The notes under the pieces are model-generated. The model saw nothing but the letters and a program-made list of their open reading frames with translations. It ran no database searches and was not told the origin of the DNA. A DNA stretch of 44,680 bases from Streptomyces rishiriensis (GTDB lineage: Bacteria; Actinomycetota; Actinomycetes; Streptomycetales; Streptomycetaceae), in contig NZ_BEWA01000034.1 of assembly GCF_003112535.1 (NCBI RefSeq), positions 1 to 44,680 on the forward strand. The letters are read 5' to 3'. The translations under genes were made by a program, and so were the position numbers. Below are positions 15,084 through 24,091 of the stretch, one piece after another (within the stretch, counting starts at the first letter, position 1; each line of letters starts with the position of its first letter).

Positions 15084-17036
15084 TCAGACGGCGATGATCT
15101 GCCACTGCTCCTCAGGCGCGCGGCTGTAGGCGAACTGGTTGATGTTGGCGCCGTCGGCGGTCGAGCCTCCGTCGACGTTGAGGGACAGTCCGCTGAACCG
15201 GTTGGTGAGGTAGTAGTGACCGTCGCCGGTCGGCGTGACCGCCCAGTGCTGCTGGGGAACGTTGCTGTCGCTGTACAGGGAGACGTTCCCGCCGTCCACC
15301 CGCGAGAGTCCGGCCACCTCCATCAGCTTGCCGCTGTTCACGTTCCTGATCTCGTAGTAGCCGTCTCCGGTGGAGGCGAAGGTCCACTTCTGGGCGGTGT
15401 TGTTCAGCCACGGCCACTGCTGGATGTTGGCGCCGTTGGCGGTGCCGAAGTTGTAGACGTCGGCGACTTTGCCGCTCTTGCGGTTGACGATGCGGTAGAC
15501 CGTGCCGTCGCCCGGGAGGACGCTCGACACCAGGGCCGGCTCGGCCGTCCGGCCGCCGATCCTGACGCCGGCCATGTTGGCGTAGCCGCCGGTGGCCGCG
15601 TTGGCCTGGATCCGTACGAAACCCACGTTCCGGGAGGGCCATTCGGCCACCTTGGTGGCGCGGTCGCCGGCCCAGGAGCCGGTGGCGACCTGGGTGAAGT
15701 TCGTGCCGTCGGTGCTGGTGGAGACGGTGTACGAGGTGATGTCGCCGTCAGTGGCGTTGTCGCGGTTCCACTGCTTGGGCAGGTACTCCAGGGTGGAGAC
15801 GTTGCTCCACACCCCGCCCAGGTCGATCGTGATCGAGTGGGGCAGGGCCGGGGACAGTCCCCACGTCGACCAGCAGGTCTGGTAGCCCTTGTCGCTCAGC
15901 CCGTCGATGGCGTTGAGCGGCCCCTCGCCGGTGTGGAAGCCGGTGGCGTAGGCGCTGACCGGGGTCACGGGGTGTTCGGTGCGGGGAGTCTGGGCGGGCA
16001 GTGGCGGGCGGGAGGTGTTCGGGCTCCATGCCGCACCGACTTCGGCGAGCCGGTTGACGATATTGGCGTCCAGCTTGCCGTTGCGGTTGGGTGGGCAGTT
16101 GAGGATGAACGAGGTGTACTTCGGTTCCAGGTCCGCCAGATGAGACAGGATCGCGTCCCTGCTCAGCAGGCCCTCGGTCGGCGTGGAGGGATGCCAGAAC
16201 CAGCCGTTGCTGATCGTCTGTCCCTGCGTGGCGGCGTAGGTGTTCCCGGCCGGCGCGGTGATGCCCAGCGGCTCCTCGAAGTAGATCGCGTCACCGAGGA
16301 AGGGCACCGACAGTCCACCGTGGTCGATCATGACGATGTCCGGCTGGAGTGACTTCACGTGCTTGCGGATCCGCTGGTAGGAGACGGCCTGTTGGCCCAT
16401 CTGCCACGCGTAGCCGTCGGTGACGAACATGTCGATGGTGCCGTAGTTGGTGAGCAGTTCGGTGATCTGACCCAGGATGAAGGTCATGTCGCCCGGCTGG
16501 ATGGCGTCGGTGGTGTCGAGCCCGGTCACCTTGTGCCGGTTCTCCCATGCCTCGACGCCGAAGGTGCGGTCCCATATCGAGTAATAGAGTCCGACCTTCA
16601 GTCCCTTCGCCCGGAAGGCGTCGCAGTACGCCTGGACGACGTCGTGCTTGTAGGAGCTGTTGGCGACGTTCTGGGTGCCGTAGGCGCTCGGCCACAGGGC
16701 GAAGCCGTCGTGATGCTTGGTCGTCAGGATTCCGTAGCTCATCTTCGCCGCCGCGGCGGCGGCCGCCCACTGGGCACAGTCCACCGCAGTGGGCGCGAAC
16801 AGGGCGGGGTTCTGGTTCGGGGCGGCCCACTCCTCGTTGGTGAACGTGCCCAGGCTGAAGTGGTTGAACATGCCGAACCGCATGTTCACCAGGTTTTCCA
16901 GATTGGTCTGGGAGTCCGCGGCGGCCGCCTTCGCCAGCAGGGGCGACAGCGCGGGGATCATGGGCAGCGCGGTCGCGGCCACGGCGGCACCTGCGGCGCC
17001 CAGCAGTGTGCGACGGGACAGTCTTCCTGACGGCAT
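15084..17036 (-). CDS. Secreted GH29 alpha-L-fucosidase with F5/8C and ricin-type lectin domains
   Basis: 650 residues. Twin-arginine signal (RLSRRTLLGAAGAAVAATALP), so probably exported folded. GH29 domain about 40-345: MRFGMFNHFSLGTFTNEEW, GILTTKHHDGFALWPS, GLYYSIWDR, and the putative nucleophile Asp in IDMFVTDGYAW (about 207). Next come an F5/8 type C (discoidin) domain about 350-480 (NAIDGLSDKGYQTCWSTW, ITIDLGGVWSNVSTLEYLP) and a ricin-type lectin domain about 505-650 (YRIVNRKSGKVADVY, LYSDSNVPQQHW). It would remove alpha-L-fucosyl units from plant or other glycans. ATG 17036 is preferred because AGGAAG precedes it and it places the RR motif normally; an in-frame ATG at 17072 lacks a ribosome-binding site. 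Confidence 0.92.
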   Translation of the reverse strand: MPSGRLSRRTLLGAAGAAVAATALPMIPALSPLLAKAAAADSQTNLENLVNMRFGMFNHFSLGTFTNEEWAAPNQNPALFAPTAVDCAQWAAAAAAAKMSYGILTTKHHDGFALWPSAYGTQNVANSSYKHDVVQAYCDAFRAKGLKVGLYYSIWDRTFGVEAWENRHKVTGLDTTDAIQPGDMTFILGQITELLTNYGTIDMFVTDGYAWQMGQQAVSYQRIRKHVKSLQPDIVMIDHGGLSVPFLGDAIYFEEPLGITAPAGNTYAATQGQTISNGWFWHPSTPTEGLLSRDAILSHLADLEPKYTSFILNCPPNRNGKLDANIVNRLAEVGAAWSPNTSRPPLPAQTPRTEHPVTPVSAYATGFHTGEGPLNAIDGLSDKGYQTCWSTWGLSPALPHSITIDLGGVWSNVSTLEYLPKQWNRDNATDGDITSYTVSTSTDGTNFTQVATGSWAGDRATKVAEWPSRNVGFVRIQANAATGGYANMAGVRIGGRTAEPALVSSVLPGDGTVYRIVNRKSGKVADVYNFGTANGANIQQWPWLNNTAQKWTFASTGDGYYEIRNVNSGKLMEVAGLSRVDGGNVSLYSDSNVPQQHWAVTPTGDGHYYLTNRFSGLSLNVDGGSTADGANINQFAYSRAPEEQWQIIAV

Positions 17037-17183
17037 GGGCTTCCTGGGTGTTGGGTTACGGATGTTACGCATGAAGTTCGGCCATGTGACCCGTCTGTGT
17101 CAACGGGCGTGCAGGGATGAACTGCCGTCCAGGCCAAGCCATTCTGACTGTTAAAGCCATAATGACACGTTTCGTTCACTGCT

Positions 17184-17198
17184 AGACATCGCATGTCT
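17184..17198. promoter_or_regulatory. Inverted repeat upstream of the fucosidase gene
   Basis: AGACAT, CGC, ATGTCT: a perfect 6-bp inverted repeat 148 bp upstream of the GH29 start in a relatively A/T-rich patch. Candidate operator; no regulator gene is adjacent. Confidence 0.35.
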
Positions 17199-17240
17199 GG
17201 CGACACCGCTCGCCCCGGGGTTCCCTCTCGGATTCGATTC

Positions 17241-17336
17241 GCCGGGTCGCCGGGTCGCCGGGTGGCCGGGTGGCCGGGTGGCCGGGTCGCCGGGTGGCCG
17301 GGTGGCCGGGTGGCCGGGTGGCCCGGTGGCCCGGTG
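17241..17336. repeat. Twelve tandem copies of an 8-bp repeat
   Basis: The unit is GCCGGGTG, with GCCGGGTC and GCCCGGTG variants, in twelve uninterrupted copies between the GH29 and GH43 starts. The 8-bp unit is not a multiple of three and lies outside recognised genes. Copy number could vary by slippage. Confidence 0.95.
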
Positions 17337-17710
17337 GTCGGGCCCGGGTTGGCGTGGGGCCGTGCTCCGGCAGGAACGCCGTGCGTGACACGTTCGCCGA
17401 GCGCGCGACCCGCCTTCTGCGCTACCGCGGACCACTCCTGCCGGAGGCATTGACGCACCCTGCGTCCCCCACTTAACGTCTGCCCGACCCTACGAACGTC
17501 GTTCTATATATCGGACAACTCGCCTCGGCGGAACGGGAGTCGGCTGCGCAGACTTCCCGGCTCGCCCTGGAAGCACACCGGCACGGTGCGACAGCAGTCA
17601 GGACCTGGAGGCGGACGCCCTCCCCCCCCCGCTGAGACCGGGCTCCCCCTGCCGCGTCGCCTTGGCCCTTCCACCCGACGGCGGCATCGGCACAACGACA
17701 GGAGACGTAT

Positions 17711-19144
17711 ATGTCCGCGCTGCGCGCACGGCTGTCGGCGATGTTGCTCGCCGCGTGCCTCCTCTTCACGGGCCAGGCCCTGACCACACCCCAACCGGCC
17801 GCCGCCGCCGACCCCGGCTACCTGATGGTCCACTTCACCGGGGAGGGGGCGACCAACCAGCAGATGTACCTCTCGCACAGCACGGACGGCGTGCACTGGA
17901 ACGACCTCAACGGGGGCGGGATGGTCCTGCGCTCCACGGTCGGCACGAAAGGCGTGCGCGACCCCGCGTTCGTGAGATCGCCTGACGGCAGCAAGTACTG
18001 GATCATCGCGACCGACCTGTGCATCTCCTGCGGGCAGAGCTGGAGTCAGTCCATCAACGACGGCAGCCGCAACCTCGTGGTGTGGGAGTCGACGGACCTG
18101 GTCACCTGGTCGCAGCCGCGGCTGCTGAACGTCGCCGGCGCCATCCCCGACGGACGCAACGCGTGGGCTCCGGAGGCGATCTGGGACCCGGCCGGCAACG
18201 ACTACATCCTGTACTGGGCGACCAACGTGCCCTTCAACGGCGCGACGAAGCACCGCATCTTCTACGCCCACACCCGCGACTTCCGCACCATCACCACCCC
18301 GCAGATCTACATCGACCGCCCCGGCACACAGGAAATCATCGACACGCAGATCATCGAGGTGCCGGCGGGCGTCGGCAACTACCGCTACGTGCGGGCCTCC
18401 GGCGACGGTCAGATCACGCTCGAAGGCAGCAACTCGATCCTCGGGACGTGGACGAACCTCGGCAACCTCTCCGGCATCGGCCTCACCGGCTCCCAGGTCG
18501 AGGGCCCGATGTGGATGAAGTTCAACGGCACCGGCAAGTGGGCCCTCTATCTCGACCAGTACGCGTCCGGCGGTGGCTACATGCCGGTTCTCACGACCGA
18601 CCCGTCCAATCCCGCCGCCTACCAGAAGCAGGCGGCGAGCAACTACACCATGGGCGGCACGAAGAAGCGTCACGGCTGGATCCTGAACCTGACGGCCGCC
18701 GAGGAGAGCCGTGTGCTCGCACGCTGGCCCGACACCGCGACCAACCGGCTCCAGTCGTACAACTTCCAGGACCGGTACGTGCGGCAGACCGACTTCGACG
18801 TGCGCATCGACGCGAACGTCAGCCCTGTCCAGGACTCCCAGTTCCGGCTCAGGACGGGCCTCGCGGGCGCCGGCACCGTCTCCTTCGAGTCGGTGAACTT
18901 CCCCGGCTACTTCCTGCGCCACTCCGACTACGACTTCCAGCTGGCCTACAACGACGGCAGCGGCCAGTTCGCCCAGGACGCGACCTTCCGTCAGGTCGCC
19001 GGACTCGCCGACTCCACCTGGTCGTCCTTCCAGTCGTACAACTACCCGGACCGGTACATCCGCCACTACGCCTACGAGCTGCGGCTGGACCCGATCACCA
19101 CCGCGACCGGCCGCAGTGACGCCACCTTCCGCGTGACCGGCTGA
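17711..19144 (+). CDS. Secreted GH43 glycosidase with C-terminal AbfB (CBM42-like) domain
   Basis: 477 residues. Signal peptide about 1-33. A five-bladed-propeller GH43 domain about 35-335 carries the expected acidic residues in GVRDPAFVRSPDG (base), NAWAPEAIWDP, and SQVEGPMW (acid). The C-terminal about 340-477 is an AbfB arabinose-binding beta-trefoil with repeated SYNFQDRYVRQTDFD, VNFPGYFLRHSDYD, and SYNYPDRYIRHYAYE. Such enzymes are extracellular arabinofuranosidases or related exo-glycosidases acting on arabinoxylan, arabinan or arabinogalactan; the exact bond cannot be read from the sequence. An AGGAG ribosome-binding site lies just before ATG 17711. It is followed in the same direction by the GH62 gene. 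Confidence 0.9.
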   Translation: MSALRARLSAMLLAACLLFTGQALTTPQPAAAADPGYLMVHFTGEGATNQQMYLSHSTDGVHWNDLNGGGMVLRSTVGTKGVRDPAFVRSPDGSKYWIIATDLCISCGQSWSQSINDGSRNLVVWESTDLVTWSQPRLLNVAGAIPDGRNAWAPEAIWDPAGNDYILYWATNVPFNGATKHRIFYAHTRDFRTITTPQIYIDRPGTQEIIDTQIIEVPAGVGNYRYVRASGDGQITLEGSNSILGTWTNLGNLSGIGLTGSQVEGPMWMKFNGTGKWALYLDQYASGGGYMPVLTTDPSNPAAYQKQAASNYTMGGTKKRHGWILNLTAAEESRVLARWPDTATNRLQSYNFQDRYVRQTDFDVRIDANVSPVQDSQFRLRTGLAGAGTVSFESVNFPGYFLRHSDYDFQLAYNDGSGQFAQDATFRQVAGLADSTWSSFQSYNYPDRYIRHYAYELRLDPITTATGRSDATFRVTG

Positions 19145-19332
19145 CCCGACCCCGACAGGGATGCGGGCGTCTTCACGTCCCCCTCGCTCGCCCGGTGGCC
19201 CGCACCGCGAAGCCCCACGGGCCACCGGCCCGGTCGACGCACGCGCGGAGTCGGGCCCCATCGCTTCGACAGTTCGACCGGTCTTCGACGGCGTCGACCG
19301 GAGCCCGCTCACTCAAGGGTCACGAGGTCCCC

Positions 19333-20760
19333 ATGCACAGTGGAAGTTTCTGCCATGGGCATCTGTCCGCGGCCCCGGCCGCCGCGGTCGCGGTCCTGGT
19401 CACGCTGGCGGCGATGCTCGTCGCCGCCCCGGCCCGGGCGGCCACCAGCGGCGCCTTGCGCGGTGGGGGTTCCGGCCGGTGTCTCGATGTGCCGAACGCC
19501 GGCCAGAGCGACGGCACGAACCTGCAGATCTGGGACTGCTCGGGCGGGACCAACCAGCAGTGGACGTCGACGGACAGCAGCCAGCTCACCGTGTACGGAA
19601 CCAAGTGCCTGGATGTTCCGGGCCACGCCACCGCGTCCGGCACCCGGGTCGTGATCTGGAGCTGCAACGGCGGTGCGAACCAGCAGTGGCGGGTGAACTC
19701 CGACGGCACGGTCGTCGGAGCGGACTCCGGGCTGTGCCTGAGCGTCACCGGCGCGGGCACGGCCAACACCACGCCGGTGGAGATCTCGACGTGCAACGGC
19801 GGCAGCAACCAGAAGTGGACCGGCCTCTCCCCGTCGTCGGGTGGCACGTGTTCTCTTCCGTCGACGTACCGGTGGACGTCGACGGGCGCGTTGGCGCAGC
19901 CCGGGAACGGCTGGGCCTCGCTGAAGGACTTCACCGACGTGGTCTACAACGGCAAGCACCTGGTCTACGGGACGAACTACTCGGGATCGTCGTGGGGTTC
20001 GATGATGTTCAGTCCCTTCACGAACTGGTCGGACATGGCCTCGGCCGGCCAGGCCGGCATGAGCCAGTCCGCGGTGGCGCCCACGCTGTTCTACTTCGCG
20101 CCCAAGAACATCTGGGTGCTGGCGTACCAGTGGGGTGCGTGGCCGTTCATCTACCGCACGTCCAGTGACCCCACCAACCCCAACCGCTGGTCCGCGCCCC
20201 AGCCGCTGTTCACCGGCAGCGTCTCCGGCTCCGGCACCGGCCCGATCGACCAGACCCTGATCGCCGACGGCCAGAACATGTACCTGTTCTTCGCCGGCGA
20301 CAACGGCAAGATCTACCGGGCGAGCATGCCGATCGGGAACTTCCCCGGCGACTTCGGTTCCTCGTACACGACCGTCATGAGCGACACGGCGGACAACCTG
20401 TTCGAGGCGCCGCAGGTCTCCAAGGTCCAGGGCCAGAACCAGTACCTCATGATCGTCGAGGCTAAGGGAGCGAGCCAGGTGCGCTACTTCCGTTCGTTCA
20501 CGGCCTCCAGCCTGAACGGTTCGTGGACCCCGCAGGCCGCCAGTGAGAACAACCCCTTCGCGGGCAAGGCGAACAGCGGCGCCAACTGGACCAACGACAT
20601 CAGCCACGGTGACCTGGTCCGCGACAACCCCGACCAGACCATGACCGTCGACCCCTGCAACCTGCAGTTCCTGTACCAGGGCAAGTCCCCCGCCACACCC
20701 GCGAACACCCCTTACGAGCAACTGCCGTACCGGCCGGGCGTCCTGACCCTGCAGCGCTGA
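19333..20760 (+). CDS. Secreted GH62 alpha-L-arabinofuranosidase with N-terminal CBM13
   Basis: 475 residues. Signal peptide about 1-37, then a ricin-type CBM13 about 40-165 with three QxW repeats (NQQWTS, NQQWRV, NQKWTG). The GH62 propeller follows (about 172-475): CSLPSTYRWTSTGALAQP, DFTDVVYNGKHLVYGT, FYFAPKNIWVLAYQWG, GPIDQTLI, LFEAPQVSKVQG, and DPCNLQFLYQGKSP. GH62 enzymes remove arabinofuranosyl side chains from arabinoxylan. The same CBM13-GH62 order is known from a characterised Streptomyces coelicolor enzyme. ATG 19333 opens the signal peptide after GAGG. It lies 188 bp behind the GH43 gene, probably in the same regulon. Confidence 0.95.
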   Translation: MHSGSFCHGHLSAAPAAAVAVLVTLAAMLVAAPARAATSGALRGGGSGRCLDVPNAGQSDGTNLQIWDCSGGTNQQWTSTDSSQLTVYGTKCLDVPGHATASGTRVVIWSCNGGANQQWRVNSDGTVVGADSGLCLSVTGAGTANTTPVEISTCNGGSNQKWTGLSPSSGGTCSLPSTYRWTSTGALAQPGNGWASLKDFTDVVYNGKHLVYGTNYSGSSWGSMMFSPFTNWSDMASAGQAGMSQSAVAPTLFYFAPKNIWVLAYQWGAWPFIYRTSSDPTNPNRWSAPQPLFTGSVSGSGTGPIDQTLIADGQNMYLFFAGDNGKIYRASMPIGNFPGDFGSSYTTVMSDTADNLFEAPQVSKVQGQNQYLMIVEAKGASQVRYFRSFTASSLNGSWTPQAASENNPFAGKANSGANWTNDISHGDLVRDNPDQTMTVDPCNLQFLYQGKSPATPANTPYEQLPYRPGVLTLQR

Positions 20761-20865
20761 CCCGCCCGATCCACGGTCATCGCGCCGTGGCGCGGTCCGC
20801 CGACGCATGCCCGAGCGGGCTGCGCCTGGGCGGCTCCACCAGCTGACCGATGCTCACCGCACCGG

Positions 20866-20896
20866 GGAACCCCAGCCGTGCGCCGGCCGGGGTTCC
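20866..20896. terminator. Hairpin between the convergent GH62 and MFS genes
   Basis: GGAACCCC pairs with GGGGTTCC, enclosing a second GCCG/CGGC stem. It lies in the 241-bp gap between convergent stops and could serve both directions. Confidence 0.55.
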
Positions 20897-21001
20897 TGAC
20901 GTCAAATGTCGGACGGGGTGGAGGACAAGGGAGGGGAATCGAGGGCATCCCCCTTTACGTCGCGACGCGTCCCTGACCGCCGAGCAGCTGATGGCCGCGT
21001 G

Positions 21002-22651
21002 TCAGGACGTCACGCGCGGGCCCGTGGCGCCGCCGCTCGACGCCGACTGCTCGGTCTGCTCGGTCTGCTTCGTCTGCTCCGTCTGCTCCTGACGAGGCTT
21101 CGCGACGTGCCGGCGACCGGGCAGGACGGCGATGACGACGAGCGTGCCGACGGCCATGATGACGCCGCCGACGAGACTGGTGTGAGCGATGGAACGGGCG
21201 AAGGACTCGTGCACGGCCCCGAGCAGGGCCTGGGCTTGTCCGGCGCCGCCCCGGGGGTTCTGCGCGAGGTGCTCGGCGACCGCGATGCCACCGCCCACCG
21301 AGTCGCCGGCGGTGTCCGTCGCGGAGGCCGGGAGCCGGCCGCCGACCAGCTCGGTCAGCCTGTCCTTGTACGAGGTGGCCAGGAGCGAGCCGAGGACGGC
21401 GATGCCCAGGGAGCCGCCGAGTTCCAGCGCGGTGTCGTTGGCGCCGCCGCCGACGCCCAGCTCGCTCTCGGGGAAGGAGCTCATGACGGTGTCCGTGGCG
21501 GGGGACAGGCTCAGTCCGATGGCGAAGCCGAGCAGCAGCAGCGGAGCCAGGAAGTCGGTGTACGAGGAGCCCGACTCGATCCGGGTGAGGAGGAAGACGC
21601 CCGCCGTGCCGATGACCATGCCGGTGCCGACCGTCAGCCTCACGCCCAGCCTGGGGGCCAGCGTGCCGGTGACCGCGGCGCCGACGAACACGGCTCCGGC
21701 GAGGGGCAGCAGCCGGATGCCGGTCTCCAGCGCGTCGTAGCCGAGGACGAACTGCAGGAACTGCGTGGAGTAGTAGATCGAGCCGAAGGCGCCGAAGAAG
21801 AAGAACAGCACCGCCGTCATCGAGCCGCTGAAGGGGCGCTCGGCGAACTTGCGCACGTCCAGCATGGGGTGGGGGTGGCGCAGTTCCCAGGCCACGAAGG
21901 CCGGCAGGCCCACGCCGGCCACGACGGCGGCGCTGATCGGACCGGCGCCCCAGCCGAAGTGCGGGCCCTCGATGGCCGCGTAGACCAGGCAGCCGACCGA
22001 GACGATGGACAGCAGACCGCCGACGTAGTCGATGCGGCCCATGCCCGCCGCCTTCGACGGCGGCACGAGTGCCAGCGTGCCGATGACGCCGAGGACGGCG
22101 ACGGGCACGTTCATGAGGAAGGCGGAGCCCCAGGCGTGGCTCTCCAGCAGCCAGCCGGCCGCCAGGGGGCCGGCGGCGATGGCGAGTCCGGAGGTGGCGG
22201 ACCAGGCCGTGATGGCCTTCGCGCGCTCCGCCCTCGGGAAGATCGCCACGAGCAGGGAGAGGGTGGCCGGCATGACCACGGCGGCGCCGACACCCATGAC
22301 GGCGCGGGCGGTGACGACGAGGCCGGTCCCGTCGACCAGGCCGCCCATCACCGCACCACCGGCGAAGATCAGCAGGCCCAGCACCAGCGCGCCGCGACGG
22401 CTGTACTTGTCGCCGACCGCGCCGAGCACCAGCATCAGCGCGGCGTACGGGACGGTGTAGCCGTCGATGACCCACTGCAGGTCGCTGCTGGACAGGCCCA
22501 GGTCCCGGGTCATGTCCGGCGCGGCCACGACCAGTGACGTGTTCGCCATCACGACGATCAGCAGGCTCAGGCAGAGCACCAGCAGGGCCCACCAGCGCCT
22601 CGGGTACGGCTCGGTCATCTTCTCGGCGGGTGTGCTCGCGAAGAGCGGCAT
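21002..22651 (-). CDS. DHA2-type MFS efflux transporter (EmrB/QacA-like, 14 membrane segments)
   Basis: 549 residues. Begins near RRWWALLVLCLSLLIVVMANTSLVVAAPDM, followed by SSSDLQWVIDGYTVPYAALMLVLGAVGDKYSRRG (motif A), ARAVMGVGAAVVMPATLSLL (motif C-like), and many further hydrophobic segments. The C-terminal tail is short and Gln/Glu/Thr-rich. The pattern and length fit proton-driven drug or metabolite exporters of the DHA2 group. ATG 22651 follows AGGAG and is preferred over an upstream in-frame start. It is divergent from the aromatic-catabolism operon, with several repeat operators between, so it may export that pathway's substrate or a toxic intermediate under shared control. That link is inferred from position only. 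Confidence 0.9.
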   Translation of the reverse strand: MPLFASTPAEKMTEPYPRRWWALLVLCLSLLIVVMANTSLVVAAPDMTRDLGLSSSDLQWVIDGYTVPYAALMLVLGAVGDKYSRRGALVLGLLIFAGGAVMGGLVDGTGLVVTARAVMGVGAAVVMPATLSLLVAIFPRAERAKAITAWSATSGLAIAAGPLAAGWLLESHAWGSAFLMNVPVAVLGVIGTLALVPPSKAAGMGRIDYVGGLLSIVSVGCLVYAAIEGPHFGWGAGPISAAVVAGVGLPAFVAWELRHPHPMLDVRKFAERPFSGSMTAVLFFFFGAFGSIYYSTQFLQFVLGYDALETGIRLLPLAGAVFVGAAVTGTLAPRLGVRLTVGTGMVIGTAGVFLLTRIESGSSYTDFLAPLLLLGFAIGLSLSPATDTVMSSFPESELGVGGGANDTALELGGSLGIAVLGSLLATSYKDRLTELVGGRLPASATDTAGDSVGGGIAVAEHLAQNPRGGAGQAQALLGAVHESFARSIAHTSLVGGVIMAVGTLVVIAVLPGRRHVAKPRQEQTEQTKQTEQTEQSASSGGATGPRVTS

Positions 22652-22750
22652 CGAGGGCTCCTGGACAGCAGGTGAAGCGAAGGCTTCAGGAGTGGGGTGA
22701 TCGGTGCGCGCGGGCGCGGCCATCCCCGGGAAGCGCCGGGGGCCATTAAT

Positions 22751-22793
22751 TGCCCATCAGTGTGCAGATTACCTAGCTGCCCATTGATGTGCA
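22751..22793. promoter_or_regulatory. Pair of direct 16-bp repeats, candidate operator on the transporter side
   Basis: TGCCCATCAGTGTGCA (22751-22766) and TGCCCATTGATGTGCA (22778-22793) differ at three positions and start 27 bp apart. They lie about 100 bp upstream of the MFS start. Each is itself roughly dyad-symmetric, typical of dimer-binding repressors. Confidence 0.5.
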
Positions 22794-22820
22794 ACCAGGG
22801 ATCGGCAGTGTCAGTCGGTC

Positions 22821-22834
22821 TGATGAATTCATCA
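22821..22834. promoter_or_regulatory. Palindromic operator TGATGA-AT-TCATCA
   Basis: Perfect 14-bp palindrome about 80 bp upstream of the catabolic operon. It shares half-sites with the repeat at 22874, suggesting one regulator binds both. Confidence 0.6.
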
Positions 22835-22873
22835 CTTCCTTCCGTGGGCGTCTTGACGATGAGAGTGTCAAAC

Positions 22874-22892
22874 TTGATGATTTACTCATCAA
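22874..22892. promoter_or_regulatory. Inverted repeat TTGATGA-N5-TCATCAA at the operon promoter
   Basis: Perfect 7-bp arms around TTTAC, 24 bp before the first start codon of the operon. The half-sites equal those at 22821. At this position a bound repressor would block transcription of the operon. No regulator gene lies in the immediate neighbourhood. Confidence 0.65.
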
Positions 22893-22915
22893 GGCGATGC
22901 CGCTCGGAGGGCACC

Positions 22916-24061
22916 ATGTCTGAAACCTGCGTCCACGGGCCTGACGCCAAGACGGCCCACCAGGACCTGCACAGCGAACGGGGAGCTTTGCGGGGCGAGC
23001 GTCCCGGCCGCTCCCGGAACGCCGTGATCAAGGTCGCGGACCTGGCCTGACTGGAGTTCGAGAAGCCCGACCTCGACCGGGCGGAGGTCTTCGCCCGGGA
23101 CTTCGGGTTCGGTGTGGCCGCCCGCACGGAGCGGGAGCTGTGGCTGCGCGGCACCTTCGCCGGCTCGCCGTGCATGGTGATCCGGCGCGGCCGGACCTCC
23201 CGTTTCATCGGCCCGGCGTTCCGCGCGGCGGAGCGCGCCGACCTGGACCGCCTGGCCCGCGCCACCGGCTCCGACGTACGGGACGCGGACGTGCCCGGCG
23301 GCGGCAAGGCGGTCGGTCTGCTCGATCCCTCCGGCTTCCCGGTGCGCGTGGTGCACTGCGGCGAGCGGTTGCCGGCGCTGCCCGACCAGCAGCCGCTGCT
23401 CCTCGACTTCGGCGCCGCTCACCGTCGTACGAATGCCACACAGCGTCCGCCGCGGGAGCCGTCCCGCATTCAGCGGCTGGGCCATGTCGTCCTGGAGACA
23501 CGGGTGTTCGGCCGGGCGCTGGACTGGTACCTGGACACCCTCGGCATGATCGTGTCGGACTTCCTGTTCCTGGACGGGCAGCGCGACCGCGGGCCGGCCA
23601 TGGCGTTCATCCGCTGCGACCTCGGCGGCGTGCCGGCCGACCACCACACGCTGGCGATGCACCTCGGGCCCGGCACGGGATACGTCCACTCCGCCTACCA
23701 GGTCACCGACCTGGACTCGATCGCCGCCGGCGGCGAGTACCTCAAGGAGCGTGGCTACCGGCGCAGTTGGGGCATCGGCCGGCACGTCCGGGGCAGCCAG
23801 CTCTTCGACTACTGGCGCGACCCCGACCGCTTCATGCTGGAGCACTTCGCCGACGGAGACCTGTTCTCCGACGACGTCGAACCCGGCTGGGCCCCCATGT
23901 CGACGAGCGGTCTGTCCCAGTGGGGACCGCCCGCCACCCGCGACTTCCTCGGCGCGAGCCCCTCCCCGCAACGGATCCGCGACGTCGTCCGGGCCTTGCG
24001 CGACGACAACGAGATGGACCCGGCACGTCTGCTGGGCCTGCTCAAGGCCGCCACGTCCTGA
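22916..24061 (+). pseudogene. Extradiol (type I, VOC) ring-cleavage dioxygenase interrupted by an in-frame TGA
   Basis: ATG 22916 follows GGAGG at 5 bp. The frame reads 44 codons to ...NAVIKVADLA, hits TGA at 23048, and continues in the same frame LEFEKPDLDRAEVFARDFGFGV... to 24061. Read through, it is a 381-codon two-module dioxygenase. The catalytic module keeps the probable Fe(II) ligands His in LGHVVLET, His in DHHTLAMHLG, and Glu in FMLEHF. TGA sits where related proteins have an aromatic residue, so a single TGG-to-TGA change explains it. The next in-frame start, GTG 23114, would drop the first strands of module 1. It heads the operon with FAH-family hydrolase, monooxygenase and acetoacetyl-CoA synthetase. 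A sequencing error is possible. Confidence 0.8.
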
Positions 24062-24091
24062 ACCCCCCCACCCCCTCACGAAAGTACTGAC

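Larger units (their letters stand above)
17037..17710. other. Divergent region between GH29 and GH43 genes
   Basis: 674 bp with the 15-bp inverted repeat at 17184, the 8-bp minisatellite, a palindrome GAACG-T-CGTTC at 17494-17504 beside an A/T-rich TATATA stretch that could be part of the GH43 promoter, and a run of nine C at about 17622-17630. No gene is supported. Confidence 0.6.

Noticed and set aside
17241..17336. Possible CRISPR array
   Set aside because: The unit is 8 bp with no spacers and no cas genes in the window; it is a minisatellite.
17504..19312. A 602-codon open frame antisense to the GH43 gene
   Set aside because: It mirrors the GH43 coding frame, has Arg/Gly/Val-rich content without a domain, and no ribosome-binding site. 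It is the usual high-G+C antisense shadow.
23048..23050. TGA read as selenocysteine in the dioxygenase
   Set aside because: Ring-cleavage dioxygenases have no Sec at this non-catalytic position, and no selenocysteine insertion hairpin is evident just downstream.
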